Of a stretch of 46,151 nt of DNA, positions 23,887 to 32,495 are shown piece after piece. Origin of the DNA: Deltaproteobacteria bacterium (GTDB taxonomy: Bacteria; Desulfobacterota; RBG-13-43-22); contig JACRCK010000090.1 of NCBI GenBank assembly GCA_016219065.1, forward strand, positions 1 through 46,151, given 5' to 3'. A program made the translations under genes and the position numbers. The notes under the pieces are model-generated. The model searched no databases and had not been told where the DNA came from. It saw nothing but the letters and a program-made list of their open reading frames with translations. Positions within the stretch are counted from its first letter, which is position 1. Each line of letters begins with the position of its first letter.

Positions 23887-24900
23887 ATGAAAATCGGCCA
23901 GGGACTTAGGCTCACGGTCTTAGGGACAATGCTCTTGTTGCTGATCGCCGGCTGCGGTCCCAAGGCGCCGCAGCCGCTGGAAAAAATCGTCCTGGGGGCA
24001 GAGACGGTAGCCCATGCCTCACCGGTCTGGATAGCCGAGAATAAGGGCTATTTCCGGGAAGAAGGCCTCAACGTGGAAATAAAGGAATTTGCCTCGGGTC
24101 GGACAGCCCTGCAGACCATGTTGAACATCAAAGGTATCGATCTGGTCACGGCCGCCCAGACGCCGGTGGTTTCCTACAGCTTCAATAGGAACGATTATGC
24201 CATCATCGGCGGCATGGTCTATTCGGATAAAGATGTGCAGTTGCTGGCCCGGCAGGACAAGGGCATCCAGGTACCCGCAGATCTGAAAGGCCGGACCGTG
24301 GGGATAACGGCCCGCTCCTCCGGGCACTTTTTTTTGGGCTTATTCCTGTCCTATTACCAGATGAGCATGGCCGACGTCAAAACGGTCGACCTGGAACCGG
24401 ATCGTTTGGTTCAGGCCTTGATCGAGGGTCAGGTGGACGCCATGGCCACCTGGGAACCGCATATTTACCAGGCCCGGAAGAGCCTGGGGGATAAGGTCCG
24501 TCTTTTACCCGGGGAAGGCCTCTATCGAGAAGACTTTTACTTTATTGCCCGCAAGGATTATCTCCAGGATCATACCGAAACCGTGAAACGGTTTCTCCGG
24601 GCCATTGAAAAAGCAGAGGCCTTTATTATGAATAACCGGGAGGAGACCCTGAAAATCGTCGGGCAAAGGTTGAAAATAGATCAGGAAATATTGAAGGCGA
24701 CCTGGAATAACTTTTTCTTCCGGCTATTTCTGGACCAGCCCATCCTGACTGCTCTGGAAGACGAGGCCAGATGGGCCATACGAAACCGGCTGACGGATGC
24801 CACCCGGGTTCCGAATTACCTCGACTACATCCATCCCGAGGTCCTCAAGGAGGTCAAGCCCGAGGCGGTCAGCCTGGCCGGGGGACAGGAAAGAATATGA
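23887..24900 (+). CDS. Periplasmic binding lipoprotein of the NitT/TauT (NMT1/ThiY) class, copy 1
   Basis: This 337-residue lipoprotein has a type II signal peptide with lipobox LIAGC (about 18-22). The mature part matches class-II substrate-binding proteins of nitrate/sulfonate/pyrimidine-precursor uptake: IVLGAETVAHASPVWIAENK, GYFREEGLNVEI, LKGRTVGITARSSGHFFLG, and VDLEPDRLVQALIEGQVDAM. No ABC permease or ATPase lies near. Its stop overlaps the ATG of a membrane histidine kinase (ATGA), so it probably presents a ligand to that kinase (inference). AAGGAG precedes the start. It has a paralogue at 28156 with the same C-terminal LEDEARW block. Confidence 0.9.
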   Translation: MKIGQGLRLTVLGTMLLLLIAGCGPKAPQPLEKIVLGAETVAHASPVWIAENKGYFREEGLNVEIKEFASGRTALQTMLNIKGIDLVTAAQTPVVSYSFNRNDYAIIGGMVYSDKDVQLLARQDKGIQVPADLKGRTVGITARSSGHFFLGLFLSYYQMSMADVKTVDLEPDRLVQALIEGQVDAMATWEPHIYQARKSLGDKVRLLPGEGLYREDFYFIARKDYLQDHTETVKRFLRAIEKAEAFIMNNREETLKIVGQRLKIDQEILKATWNNFFFRLFLDQPILTALEDEARWAIRNRLTDATRVPNYLDYIHPEVLKEVKPEAVSLAGGQERI

Positions 24901-27900
24901 AAATCAACAGGAAAATAATCCTGGCCGTTTTTGTGCCGGTGTTGTTGGCCATGGCGGTGGGATCGGCCCTGGTCTATTCCTACCTCATCCTGGAAAAGGC
25001 CCAGGCTAATGGGGACAAGGTTCGGCTGATCCGGAACAGTTTTACCGAACTGAACCACCTGGTCTTTTCTTATGTCAATTACCGGGAGGAACGGCCGGAA
25101 CGGCAATTTCTGGCGGAGTACGAAAAATTGACCGGACTCATGGCCGGCACCAGCTTCCGGAATCCTGCCCAGCAGCAACTAGTGGATGATATCCGTCTTA
25201 ACAGCCAGGCCATGAAAGACGCCTTTCTCCGACTGGTCTCCAACCCCGACTTTGCCCAGCCCACCGCCGGCAATCAGGCGCTTGATGAAAGTGCGGAACG
25301 GTTGGTGGGGCAACTCCTGATCAGGTCCCATAAAGCCGATAGCATCGCCTCTACCTTACGCAATCTGGTCGATCAGGACATCCGGAAGACCCAAACCAGG
25401 ACCCTGACTTTTATCGCTCTGGTTTTGATTCTGACCGCCCTGGTTTTCAGCCTGATTCTTTTCCGAACCGGACGGGGCATCATCTCTTCCCTGACCAAGC
25501 TCCACCGGGGGACCGAAGTCATCGGTTCCGGTAATCTCGACTTCTTCATTGCCGAAGATAAAAACGATGAAATCGGTGAACTGGCTCAGGCCTTCAACCG
25601 GATGACCGCCCGTTTGAAGGAAGTGACCGCCTCCAAGGCCGACCTGGAGCGGGAGATGGCCGAACGGGAGAAAGCGGAAACGGAGATTCGGGCCTCCCGA
25701 AAATTCCTGGAAATTGCCAACCGGCACACCGACCTCGACGGGCTGCTCCAGGGTTTCGTCAAGGAAATAAAGGAATTCACCGGGTGTGCGGCGGTCGGGA
25801 TTCGCCTGTTGGACCTGGAGGGCAACATCCCTTATCTGGCCTACCAGGGCTTCAGCCGCCGGTTTTATGAAACCGAAAGCCCCCTCTCGATCAAAACGGA
25901 TCACTGCATGTGCATCAATGTCGTCCAGGGGACTACCGACCCCGGCCTTTCTTTTTATACCGAGGGCGGCTCGTTCTATATGAACGGGACCACCCGGTTC
26001 CTGGCCACGGTCTCGGAAGCGGATAAGGGCCAGACCCGAAATGTCTGCAACCAGACGGGCTATGAATCGGTGGCCCTGATCCCCATCCGGAGCGGACCCG
26101 ATATCCGAGGGCTGATTCACCTGGCCGACCCGCAAGAAAACAGGGTTCCCCTGGACCGGGTAACCTTATTGGAACGGGCGGCTGCGGTCCTGGGCAACGG
26201 CATCCAGAGGATCCTGGCCGAGGCCCTGCTGAAAAAGGCCCATGCTGAACTGGAAATCAAGGTGGCGGAGCGCACGGAGGAGTTGACGGCCGAGATCAGG
26301 CAACGCCAACTGATCGAAGAGGCCCTGCGGGAATCGGAAGGGGAACTCCGTTATCTCTCTTCCCAGATCCTGGTGGCCCAGGAAAAAGAAAGAAAAGAGA
26401 TCGCCGAAGACCTGCATGACCATACCTGGCAAATCCTGAATACCATCAAGCTCGACATCGACCAGTTGCTGTCTCCGGAAATGACCGCTAACCGGCCGGC
26501 GGCCCGGCAGCTCGGCAAGAGAATTATCGCCAATATCCGGGCGGCCGTGGAAAGGATCCGCACCATGCAGGGGGACCTCTGGCCCCCGGTGATGGACGAT
26601 ATCGGTCTGCTGGCCACGATCAACTGGTACGGCCGGGAATTCGAGCAGGGCCACCCCGGGATGACCGTGGTAAAACAGATCGAAGTGACGGAAGAGGACG
26701 TCCCCGATCACCTCAAGATCGTCATCTACCGGATAATGCAGGAGACCTTGAAGAATGCCGCCCAACATAGCAGCGCGGATCGGATCCGACTCTCTTTGAA
26801 AAAAGACGGTCCCCGGATTGAATGCGCGATCGCCGACAACGGCCAGGGGTTCGATCTGGAACGAATCCTTTACCGTGCCGGACCCTGGGCGGGTTTCGGG
26901 CTCATCGGCTTGAAAGAGCGGACCGAACAATCGGGAGGAACCTTGGATATCCGCTCCGGTGAGGGGAGCGGGACGATCCTTCAGGCCTCCTGGTCGTTGA
27001 ATGGAACTGAGCAAAAAACTCCGGACCGCCGACCGATCTCATCCATCTTAAAACAGGAAGAGCCTTTCCGGATGGTAACGGAAACCATCTCCGACTGGGT
27101 CTATTCGATGAGTGTGAAACCGAACGGGCAGTTTATCTGCGATTGGATCACTCCCGGATTTGCCCTGGTGACCGGCCACAGCGCGGATGCGGATTTGACC
27201 GAGATCGTTCACCCCGAGGATCAGGCCGTTCTGGAAGAACGTTTCCGTCATATCCAGGCCTTGCAACCTTATGCCGGCGAATATCGGATTGTCACCAAAA
27301 ACGGCGAGGCCTGCTGGATTCGGGATTCGATCAATCCGGTGGCCGACCCCCTCCATCCGGGGACCATCCGGGTGGTCGGAGCCGCGCAAAACATCACCGG
27401 GCATAAACGGATGGAGGCGGAGAGAATCCGACAGAAGGTGATTCTCGAAGGCATCAATAGCATCTTTCAGGAAGCCCTTGTTTCTCATACGGATGAAGAC
27501 TTGGGACGAGTTTGTTTGACAGTTGCGGAGGAGATATCTCAAAGCCGGTTCGGATTTATCGACGAAATAGGTCCGGACGGTTTGCTTCACTCCATCGCCA
27601 TCAGCAACCCCGGCTGGGAGCAATGCACCCTGGTCGATAAGAGCGGCCATCTCAGGCTGCCGAGTAATCTCAAAATCCATGGACTCTATGGCCGTGTCCT
27701 GCTGGACGGGAAAAGTCTGCTGACCAATACGCCGGCGGAGCATCCCGACAGCATCGGCACGCCTCCCGGTCATCCGCCCCTAAAAGCCTTCCTGGGCGTC
27801 CCCTTGATCCGCGACGAGAGGACCATCGGCCTGATCGCCGTGGGCAATCGGGAGGGCGGGTATGGGCCGAGTGAGCTGGAAGCGTTGGAAGCCCTGGCGC

Positions 27901-28106
27901 CGGCAATCGTTCAAGCCTTCTCGCACCGGCGTTCGGAGACGGAGATTCAACGACAGGTGGAGGAATTGACGCGCTTTAACCGTGCGGCCGTGGATCGCGA
28001 GCTGCGCATGATTGAATTAAAAAAACAGATCAACGCGTTGTGCGCCCAGGCCGGCCAACCCCGGCGCTATCCCCTCGAAATGGACGCAGGAAGAGAGGAA
28101 AGTTAA
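24897..28106 (+). CDS. Membrane histidine kinase: HAMP-GAF-HisKA_3-HATPase-PAS-GAF, copy 1
   Basis: This 1069-residue protein has TM1 (about 7-29), a periplasmic helical region (30-165), TM2 (about 168-190), and HAMP (190-245, DEIGELAQAFNRM). A GAF domain with several Cys follows (265-440; HCMCINV, NVCNQTG). The NarL-type dimerisation domain has the phospho-His in EDLHDHTW (about 506), and the ATPase spans 600-705 (NAAQHS, DNGQGFDL, GLIGLKERTEQSGG). Unusually, a PAS domain (720-835), a second GAF (845-1010) and a coiled coil lie after the ATPase. The start codon overlaps the stop of the binding-protein gene. It probably senses the liganded lipoprotein in the periplasm (inference) and phosphorylates a nearby receiver. 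Confidence 0.92.
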   Translation: MKINRKIILAVFVPVLLAMAVGSALVYSYLILEKAQANGDKVRLIRNSFTELNHLVFSYVNYREERPERQFLAEYEKLTGLMAGTSFRNPAQQQLVDDIRLNSQAMKDAFLRLVSNPDFAQPTAGNQALDESAERLVGQLLIRSHKADSIASTLRNLVDQDIRKTQTRTLTFIALVLILTALVFSLILFRTGRGIISSLTKLHRGTEVIGSGNLDFFIAEDKNDEIGELAQAFNRMTARLKEVTASKADLEREMAEREKAETEIRASRKFLEIANRHTDLDGLLQGFVKEIKEFTGCAAVGIRLLDLEGNIPYLAYQGFSRRFYETESPLSIKTDHCMCINVVQGTTDPGLSFYTEGGSFYMNGTTRFLATVSEADKGQTRNVCNQTGYESVALIPIRSGPDIRGLIHLADPQENRVPLDRVTLLERAAAVLGNGIQRILAEALLKKAHAELEIKVAERTEELTAEIRQRQLIEEALRESEGELRYLSSQILVAQEKERKEIAEDLHDHTWQILNTIKLDIDQLLSPEMTANRPAARQLGKRIIANIRAAVERIRTMQGDLWPPVMDDIGLLATINWYGREFEQGHPGMTVVKQIEVTEEDVPDHLKIVIYRIMQETLKNAAQHSSADRIRLSLKKDGPRIECAIADNGQGFDLERILYRAGPWAGFGLIGLKERTEQSGGTLDIRSGEGSGTILQASWSLNGTEQKTPDRRPISSILKQEEPFRMVTETISDWVYSMSVKPNGQFICDWITPGFALVTGHSADADLTEIVHPEDQAVLEERFRHIQALQPYAGEYRIVTKNGEACWIRDSINPVADPLHPGTIRVVGAAQNITGHKRMEAERIRQKVILEGINSIFQEALVSHTDEDLGRVCLTVAEEISQSRFGFIDEIGPDGLLHSIAISNPGWEQCTLVDKSGHLRLPSNLKIHGLYGRVLLDGKSLLTNTPAEHPDSIGTPPGHPPLKAFLGVPLIRDERTIGLIAVGNREGGYGPSELEALEALAPAIVQAFSHRRSETEIQRQVEELTRFNRAAVDRELRMIELKKQINALCAQAGQPRRYPLEMDAGREES

Positions 28107-28155
28107 TGGTTGCATGGATAGGTTTGTCGACCAGAGCCCTTGACCGAGAAAATCA

Positions 28156-29172
28156 ATGAGGGCGCTGAACCATAGGAACCGCCTGAATATTTCTGCGATC
28201 CTGTTTTTGGCCGCCTTCACGGTGGCCATGGCTTCCGGGTCTTGTTCTCGGGGAAAGGATTCAGGGAAAGTGGAATCAATTACCATCGGAACACTTCCCT
28301 ATGAAGCCAATGCCTTGATCTACATTGCGGACGAGCAGAAATTTTTCAAAGCCAACGGTTTGGAGGTTGCCATAAAAAACTATGAAACGGGTTTGGCGGC
28401 CACCACGGCCGTGACCCAAGGGGCAGTGGATATCGCCGCTTGTGCTGAATTTATCAGTGTCGGGAAGGCCTTCCAAAAAGAGGACATTTTCATTATCGCC
28501 ACCATTGCCAAAAATCTGAATGAACTGCTCATTGGTCGGATCGACAAGGGCATCAAGACGGTTGCCGATCTGAGCGGGAAAAAGATAGGCGTTCCACGGA
28601 AAACAATTGCGGAATTCTATCTCGGTCGATTTCTGGACCTGCACGGGTTGAGTACCCAAGATATAACCCTGGTTGACCTGCCGCCATCCCGGTTGCAGGA
28701 GGCTTTGGTCCAAAATGAGGTCGATGCGGTTATCGCCTGGCAGCCCTGGGCGAAACAAATAGAAAATCGATTGGCGCAGAACAAAGTGGTCTGGCCGGCC
28801 CAAAGCAGCCAGTTATTGTATTGGAATATGGTTGTAAAAGATGTCCGGTCGGCCAAACAAGACCGGCTCATAAAAAAGGTCTTGCGTTCCCTTCTTCAAG
28901 CCGAAAAATATCTGGTAGGCCACCCGGAGGAAGCGAAAGACATCGTCCGGACACGACTAAGGTACGACAATGCTTATCTGGAGGAAGTCTGGCCGAAACA
29001 GCAGTTCTTTCTCTCCCTGGACCAGTCACTCATCGCGGCCTTGGAAGACGAAGCACGGTGGATGATACAAAACAAATTGACCACGGAGAAAAAGGTGCCG
29101 GATTTTTTGGAGTACATCTATCTGGAAGGTTTGAAAGCGGTAAAGCCTGAAGCTGTGAGCATTATTCGCTGA
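28156..29172 (+). CDS. Periplasmic binding lipoprotein of the NitT/TauT class, copy 2
   Basis: This 338-residue protein has a lipoprotein-type signal (lipobox ASGSC, about 26-30). The fold matches copy 1: ITIGTLPYEANALIYIADEQ, FFKANGLEVAI, LSGKKIGVPRKTIAEFYLGR, and VDLPPSRLQEALVQNEVDAV followed by IAWQPWAKQIE. Both copies share the C-terminal LEDEARW...NKLT/NRLT and VKPEAVS blocks. Identity is modest, so the ligands may differ. It starts 49 bases after kinase copy 1 and ends 11 bases before kinase copy 2, pairing it with the latter. No transport subunits are adjacent. A weak GAGAA precedes the ATG. Confidence 0.9.
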   Translation: MRALNHRNRLNISAILFLAAFTVAMASGSCSRGKDSGKVESITIGTLPYEANALIYIADEQKFFKANGLEVAIKNYETGLAATTAVTQGAVDIAACAEFISVGKAFQKEDIFIIATIAKNLNELLIGRIDKGIKTVADLSGKKIGVPRKTIAEFYLGRFLDLHGLSTQDITLVDLPPSRLQEALVQNEVDAVIAWQPWAKQIENRLAQNKVVWPAQSSQLLYWNMVVKDVRSAKQDRLIKKVLRSLLQAEKYLVGHPEEAKDIVRTRLRYDNAYLEEVWPKQQFFLSLDQSLIAALEDEARWMIQNKLTTEKKVPDFLEYIYLEGLKAVKPEAVSIIR

Positions 29173-29183
29173 GAGAAAGAATT

Positions 29184-31583
29184 ATGAGACTTAAGACGCA
29201 ATTCATCATCGCTTTGCTCCTCTTCGGCTTTATCCTGATCGTCATAGCGGGGTCGGCGATCATAACGAATATCGAGATGGAGAAAGCCCGACGCCAAGGG
29301 AAAATAGCCGATGCCATCGTCCGAGGTGCAAGCGAGTTAAACTACCTTTCCAATGATTACCTGATTTACCGAGAAGATCCGCAACTGAAGCGCTGGCGGT
29401 CCGGGTTTGCCAACTTTTCCAAACAGGTAGCCGGTTTGCGGGCCGACCGCCCCGAACAGCAGGCGCTCATCGCCAATATACAGGCCGGTCAAAAGCAGTT
29501 AAAAGAAGTATTCGACAGCCTGGCCTCCGCTTCGGTAAGCCTGACCCGGGATCCGGGCGCCGCTCTCGTTTCGCCCCTTTTTCAGGTCTCCTGGAGCCGA
29601 ATGGCAGTTCAATGTCAGGGACTGGTAGCGGATGCTGCGCGATTATCCTATTTGTTCCAGCAAATGAGGGACCAGCTCACCGAGACCAGAACACGGCTGA
29701 TATATTTTCTGTTGGGTTTGTTTGGTCTGTTTCTAGTGAGCGGCTATTGGCTCACTCACCAACGGATACTGAAATCAATGGCGAAATTAGAGGCGGGTGC
29801 GGCGGTCATCGGTTCCGGAAACCTTGATTTTGTCTTTGAAGAAATGAAAAATGACGAGATCGGCGAGTTAGCCCGCGCCTTCAATCGCATGACTACCGAC
29901 TTGAAGGCCGTAACGGCGTCCAAGACCGACTTGGAGAGGGAGATGGCCGAGCGTCGGCAGGCCGAGGAGGAGTTGCGCCGGCAACGCGAGTGGCTCCGGG
30001 TCACCTTGACCAGCATTGGCGACGCCGTGCTGACTACGGACGCCGCGGGCCGGATCACCTTCCTCAACCCCATAGCCCAGGCCTTGACCCAATGGCCGCT
30101 GGAAGAAGCCGCAGGGCAACCGACTTCGAGCGTCTTCCGCATCATCAATGAAAAGACCAACGAGCCGGCCGAAGATATCGTTGGGCGGGTGCTGCGGGAA
30201 GGTTTGGTCGTTACCCTGGCCAACCACACGGCCCTGATCGACCGCGAGGGACGGGTGATCCCCATCGAGGACAGCGCCGCGCCGATTCTGAATGCCGACG
30301 GCAACGTCACCGGCGTGGTCCTCGTTTTCCATGACGTAACAGAAAAACGCCGGGCCCAACTGGCCCTGGCCGAGAGCGAAAAACACTATCGAACCCTCTT
30401 CGAGACCATGACCGAAGGTTTCGCCCTCCACGAAATCATTTGCGACGACCTGGGTCGGCCCTGCGATTACCGTTTCCTCCAGGTGAACCCGGCCTTTGAA
30501 CGTCTGACCGGGCTTAGGGCCGTCGATCTCGTAGGGCGAACCCTTTATGAGGCCCTGCCTCAGGCGGAGAGCCTCTGGGTGGAACGCTACGGAGCAGTGG
30601 CCTTGACCGGCCGGTCGGCCCACTTCGACCAGTGGAGCGAGGCCCTGGGCCGGCACTTTGAGGTCATCGCCTTTCAGACCGAGCCCGGATTTTTCGGGGT
30701 GGTCTTTCGCGACGTTTCCGCGCGCAGGCAGGCCGAGGAGGCCCTGCACGCCTCCCGCCGGGCGGCGCTCAACCTCTTGGAAGACGCCGAGGAGGCCCGC
30801 CGGGAGGTCGAACGGATCAACGCCGATCTGGAGTTGCGGGTCCGGGAGCGAACAGCGGAATTATCGGCCGTTGTCGACCGGCTGCAAGATGAGATTGATC
30901 AGCGTCAACACCTGGAAGACACACTGCGCCAGTCCGAGCAACGAGTCCGGTTTTTTGCCTCCCAGTGTCTGACGGCCCAGGAGAAAGAAAGAAGACGGGT
31001 GGCCGGGGAGCTGCACGACAGCATCGTGGCCTCCCTGGCCGCTATCAAGATCGGCCTGGAGAAGGCCCGGGACGAAAGGGAGGCGGGCCGGATCATTCCG
31101 GAATCGTTTACAAATCTGATCATAGCCGTGCAGCAAACCATCGTGGACGTCCGCCGGATTATGGCCGATTTACGCCCCTCTCTGCTGGACGACCTGGGTC
31201 TCATCGCCGCTCTTAACTGGTTTTGCCGGGAGTTCCAGAAAACCTATCCGTCCATCCGGATTGAGAGCCGGATCGGCCTGGCGGAAGGAGATCTGCCGGA
31301 TTCGCTGAAAACACCGATTTTCCGCCTGTCCCAGGAAGCGCTGAACAATATCGCCAAACATAGCCGGGCCGGATTGGTATGTCTCTCTTTACTAAAAGAA
31401 TCCGATCGGCTACAATTAATAGTTAAGGACAACGGCCGGGGATTCAATCCGGACCAGAGCCTGAAAGGTTTAGGGTTGTCGACCATGCGGGAACGGGCCG
31501 AGCTTTCGGGCGGCGCCTTTGCCATTACCTCCGGTCAGGGAGGAACCATCGTTCGCGCCTCCTGGCCTTTAGGCAGCGGCTGA
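29184..31583 (+). CDS. Membrane histidine kinase: HAMP-PAS-PAS-HisKA_3-HATPase, copy 2
   Basis: This 799-residue protein has TM1 (about 7-29), a periplasmic helical domain (30-170), TM2 (about 172-192), and HAMP (192-245, DEIGELARAFNRM). PAS domains occupy 267-390 and 395-515, followed by a coiled coil. The NarL-type kinase core has the phospho-His in GELHDSIV (about 610) and the ATPase at 700-797 (NIAKHS, DNGRGFNP, GLGLSTMRERAELSGG). The HAMP and adjoining coil (VTASKTDLEREMAE) are nearly the same as in copy 1, so these kinases are paralogues whose signalling domains diverged. GAGAGAAAG precedes the start. The binding lipoprotein 11 bases upstream is its likely partner. Confidence 0.92.
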   Translation: MRLKTQFIIALLLFGFILIVIAGSAIITNIEMEKARRQGKIADAIVRGASELNYLSNDYLIYREDPQLKRWRSGFANFSKQVAGLRADRPEQQALIANIQAGQKQLKEVFDSLASASVSLTRDPGAALVSPLFQVSWSRMAVQCQGLVADAARLSYLFQQMRDQLTETRTRLIYFLLGLFGLFLVSGYWLTHQRILKSMAKLEAGAAVIGSGNLDFVFEEMKNDEIGELARAFNRMTTDLKAVTASKTDLEREMAERRQAEEELRRQREWLRVTLTSIGDAVLTTDAAGRITFLNPIAQALTQWPLEEAAGQPTSSVFRIINEKTNEPAEDIVGRVLREGLVVTLANHTALIDREGRVIPIEDSAAPILNADGNVTGVVLVFHDVTEKRRAQLALAESEKHYRTLFETMTEGFALHEIICDDLGRPCDYRFLQVNPAFERLTGLRAVDLVGRTLYEALPQAESLWVERYGAVALTGRSAHFDQWSEALGRHFEVIAFQTEPGFFGVVFRDVSARRQAEEALHASRRAALNLLEDAEEARREVERINADLELRVRERTAELSAVVDRLQDEIDQRQHLEDTLRQSEQRVRFFASQCLTAQEKERRRVAGELHDSIVASLAAIKIGLEKARDEREAGRIIPESFTNLIIAVQQTIVDVRRIMADLRPSLLDDLGLIAALNWFCREFQKTYPSIRIESRIGLAEGDLPDSLKTPIFRLSQEALNNIAKHSRAGLVCLSLLKESDRLQLIVKDNGRGFNPDQSLKGLGLSTMRERAELSGGAFAITSGQGGTIVRASWPLGSG

Positions 31584-31630
31584 TAAGGGAAATTTGACCG
31601 CGCCCTTTCCCGGCATCAATAATGATATGT

Positions 31631-31760
31631 TCGCAAAAAGTCGAAAACCCGTCATTGCAAGCGGAGCGAAGCAATCCCCCCTTGCAGCGACTAGCCGATT
31701 CCAGGGGATTGCTTCGTCGCTGCACTCCTCGCAATGACTCCCTGTAAACTTTTTGCGAGA
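31631..31760. repeat. REP-like long inverted repeat, copy 3 (opposite orientation)
   Basis: The element starts TTCGCAAAAAGTCG, contains GTCATTGCAAGCGGAGC, and ends with GACTCCCTGTAAACTTTTTG. The arm containing GACGAAGCAATC is on the right here, the reverse of copies 1 and 2. It separates kinase copy 2 from the second receiver gene. Confidence 0.85.
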
Positions 31761-31797
31761 CCATCAATAATTATTATATGTAATTGAAGGAACCGGC

Positions 31798-32190
31798 ATG
31801 ATCCAGACCGATACCGAAAAGATAAACCAAATCAATATATTGATCGTCGAAGATAACGCTTTTTTCCGGCAATCTTTTAAGGAGCACCTGCACCTGACCG
31901 GACCCAATGTCCAGGAGGCGGTGGACGGCCCGGAGACCCTGGAAAAAGTGAAAACCTTCCCTCCTCACCTGATCTTCATGGATATCCGCCTGCCCGGAGA
32001 GAGCGGCCTTTCCCTGACGAAGAAAATCAAGGCCCGACATCCTGAAATCCAGATCGTCATTGTCACCAGTTACGACAACCCGGAATACCGGGAGGCGGCC
32101 CGGCAAAGCGGGGCCAGCCATTTTTTTTCCAAGGACGCTCTGAATTTCGAGGAGATTACGGCCCTGATTAACGCCGTCAGTCCGAGATAA
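31798..32190 (+). CDS. Single-domain response regulator (receiver only), copy 2
   Basis: This 130-residue CheY-like receiver has the acidic pair in VEDN (about 18-21), the phospho-acceptor Asp in FMDIRLPG (about 61), the switch Thr/Ser in VTSYD, and the Lys in FFSKDA. It lacks an output domain. It shares many residues with the regulator at 23503 (LIFMDI-LPG, PEYR-AA-QSGA). GAAGGAA precedes the ATG. It is separated from kinase copy 2 by a 214-base gap containing a REP-like repeat and may have its own promoter. Downstream lies the relic of a further kinase. Confidence 0.92.
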   Translation: MIQTDTEKINQINILIVEDNAFFRQSFKEHLHLTGPNVQEAVDGPETLEKVKTFPPHLIFMDIRLPGESGLSLTKKIKARHPEIQIVIVTSYDNPEYREAARQSGASHFFSKDALNFEEITALINAVSPR

Positions 32191-32299
32191 GGACCGTGTC
32201 TAAAAACCTCAAGGGGTGGTCAACCGGAAAAATAGTGGCCGGAAGCCTGCTGCTGTCGGCTTTGCCCCTGGCGGCCGTGGAAATGTTCCCCGCTTCCCT

Positions 32300-32465
32300 C
32301 ATGGTTGTGCTCGGAAGATCTATTCCCGGATTTTTATGGGGGCCCTGGTGGGGGTATCGGAACCCGAAGTGCCCGGATTCCCTGAAAACCCCGATCTTTC
32401 CCATCTCCCAGGAAGCCTTGAACCATATCGCCAAACACAGCCAAGCCAGCTCAATCAAGACTTGA
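32300..32465 (+). pseudogene. Relic of a histidine kinase (region before and into the ATPase domain)
   Basis: One frame reads RKIYSRIFMGALVGVSEPEV near 32316-32375, matching the segment FQTIYSGIRIEQEVGLEERD of the kinase at 35554. The similarity then continues in a different frame with DSLKTPIFPISQEALNHIAK and HSQAS (about 32378-32450). The kinase at 29184 reads DSLKTPIFRLSQEALNNIAK and HSRAG there. The fragment ends in a stop at 32464-32466. It is an internally deleted, frameshifted remnant of a third NarL-type kinase of the same family, between the receiver and the CheB-CheR gene. Confidence 0.7.
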
Positions 32466-32495
32466 CGGCTCAACCCATTCCTGAAAGTAGGCACT

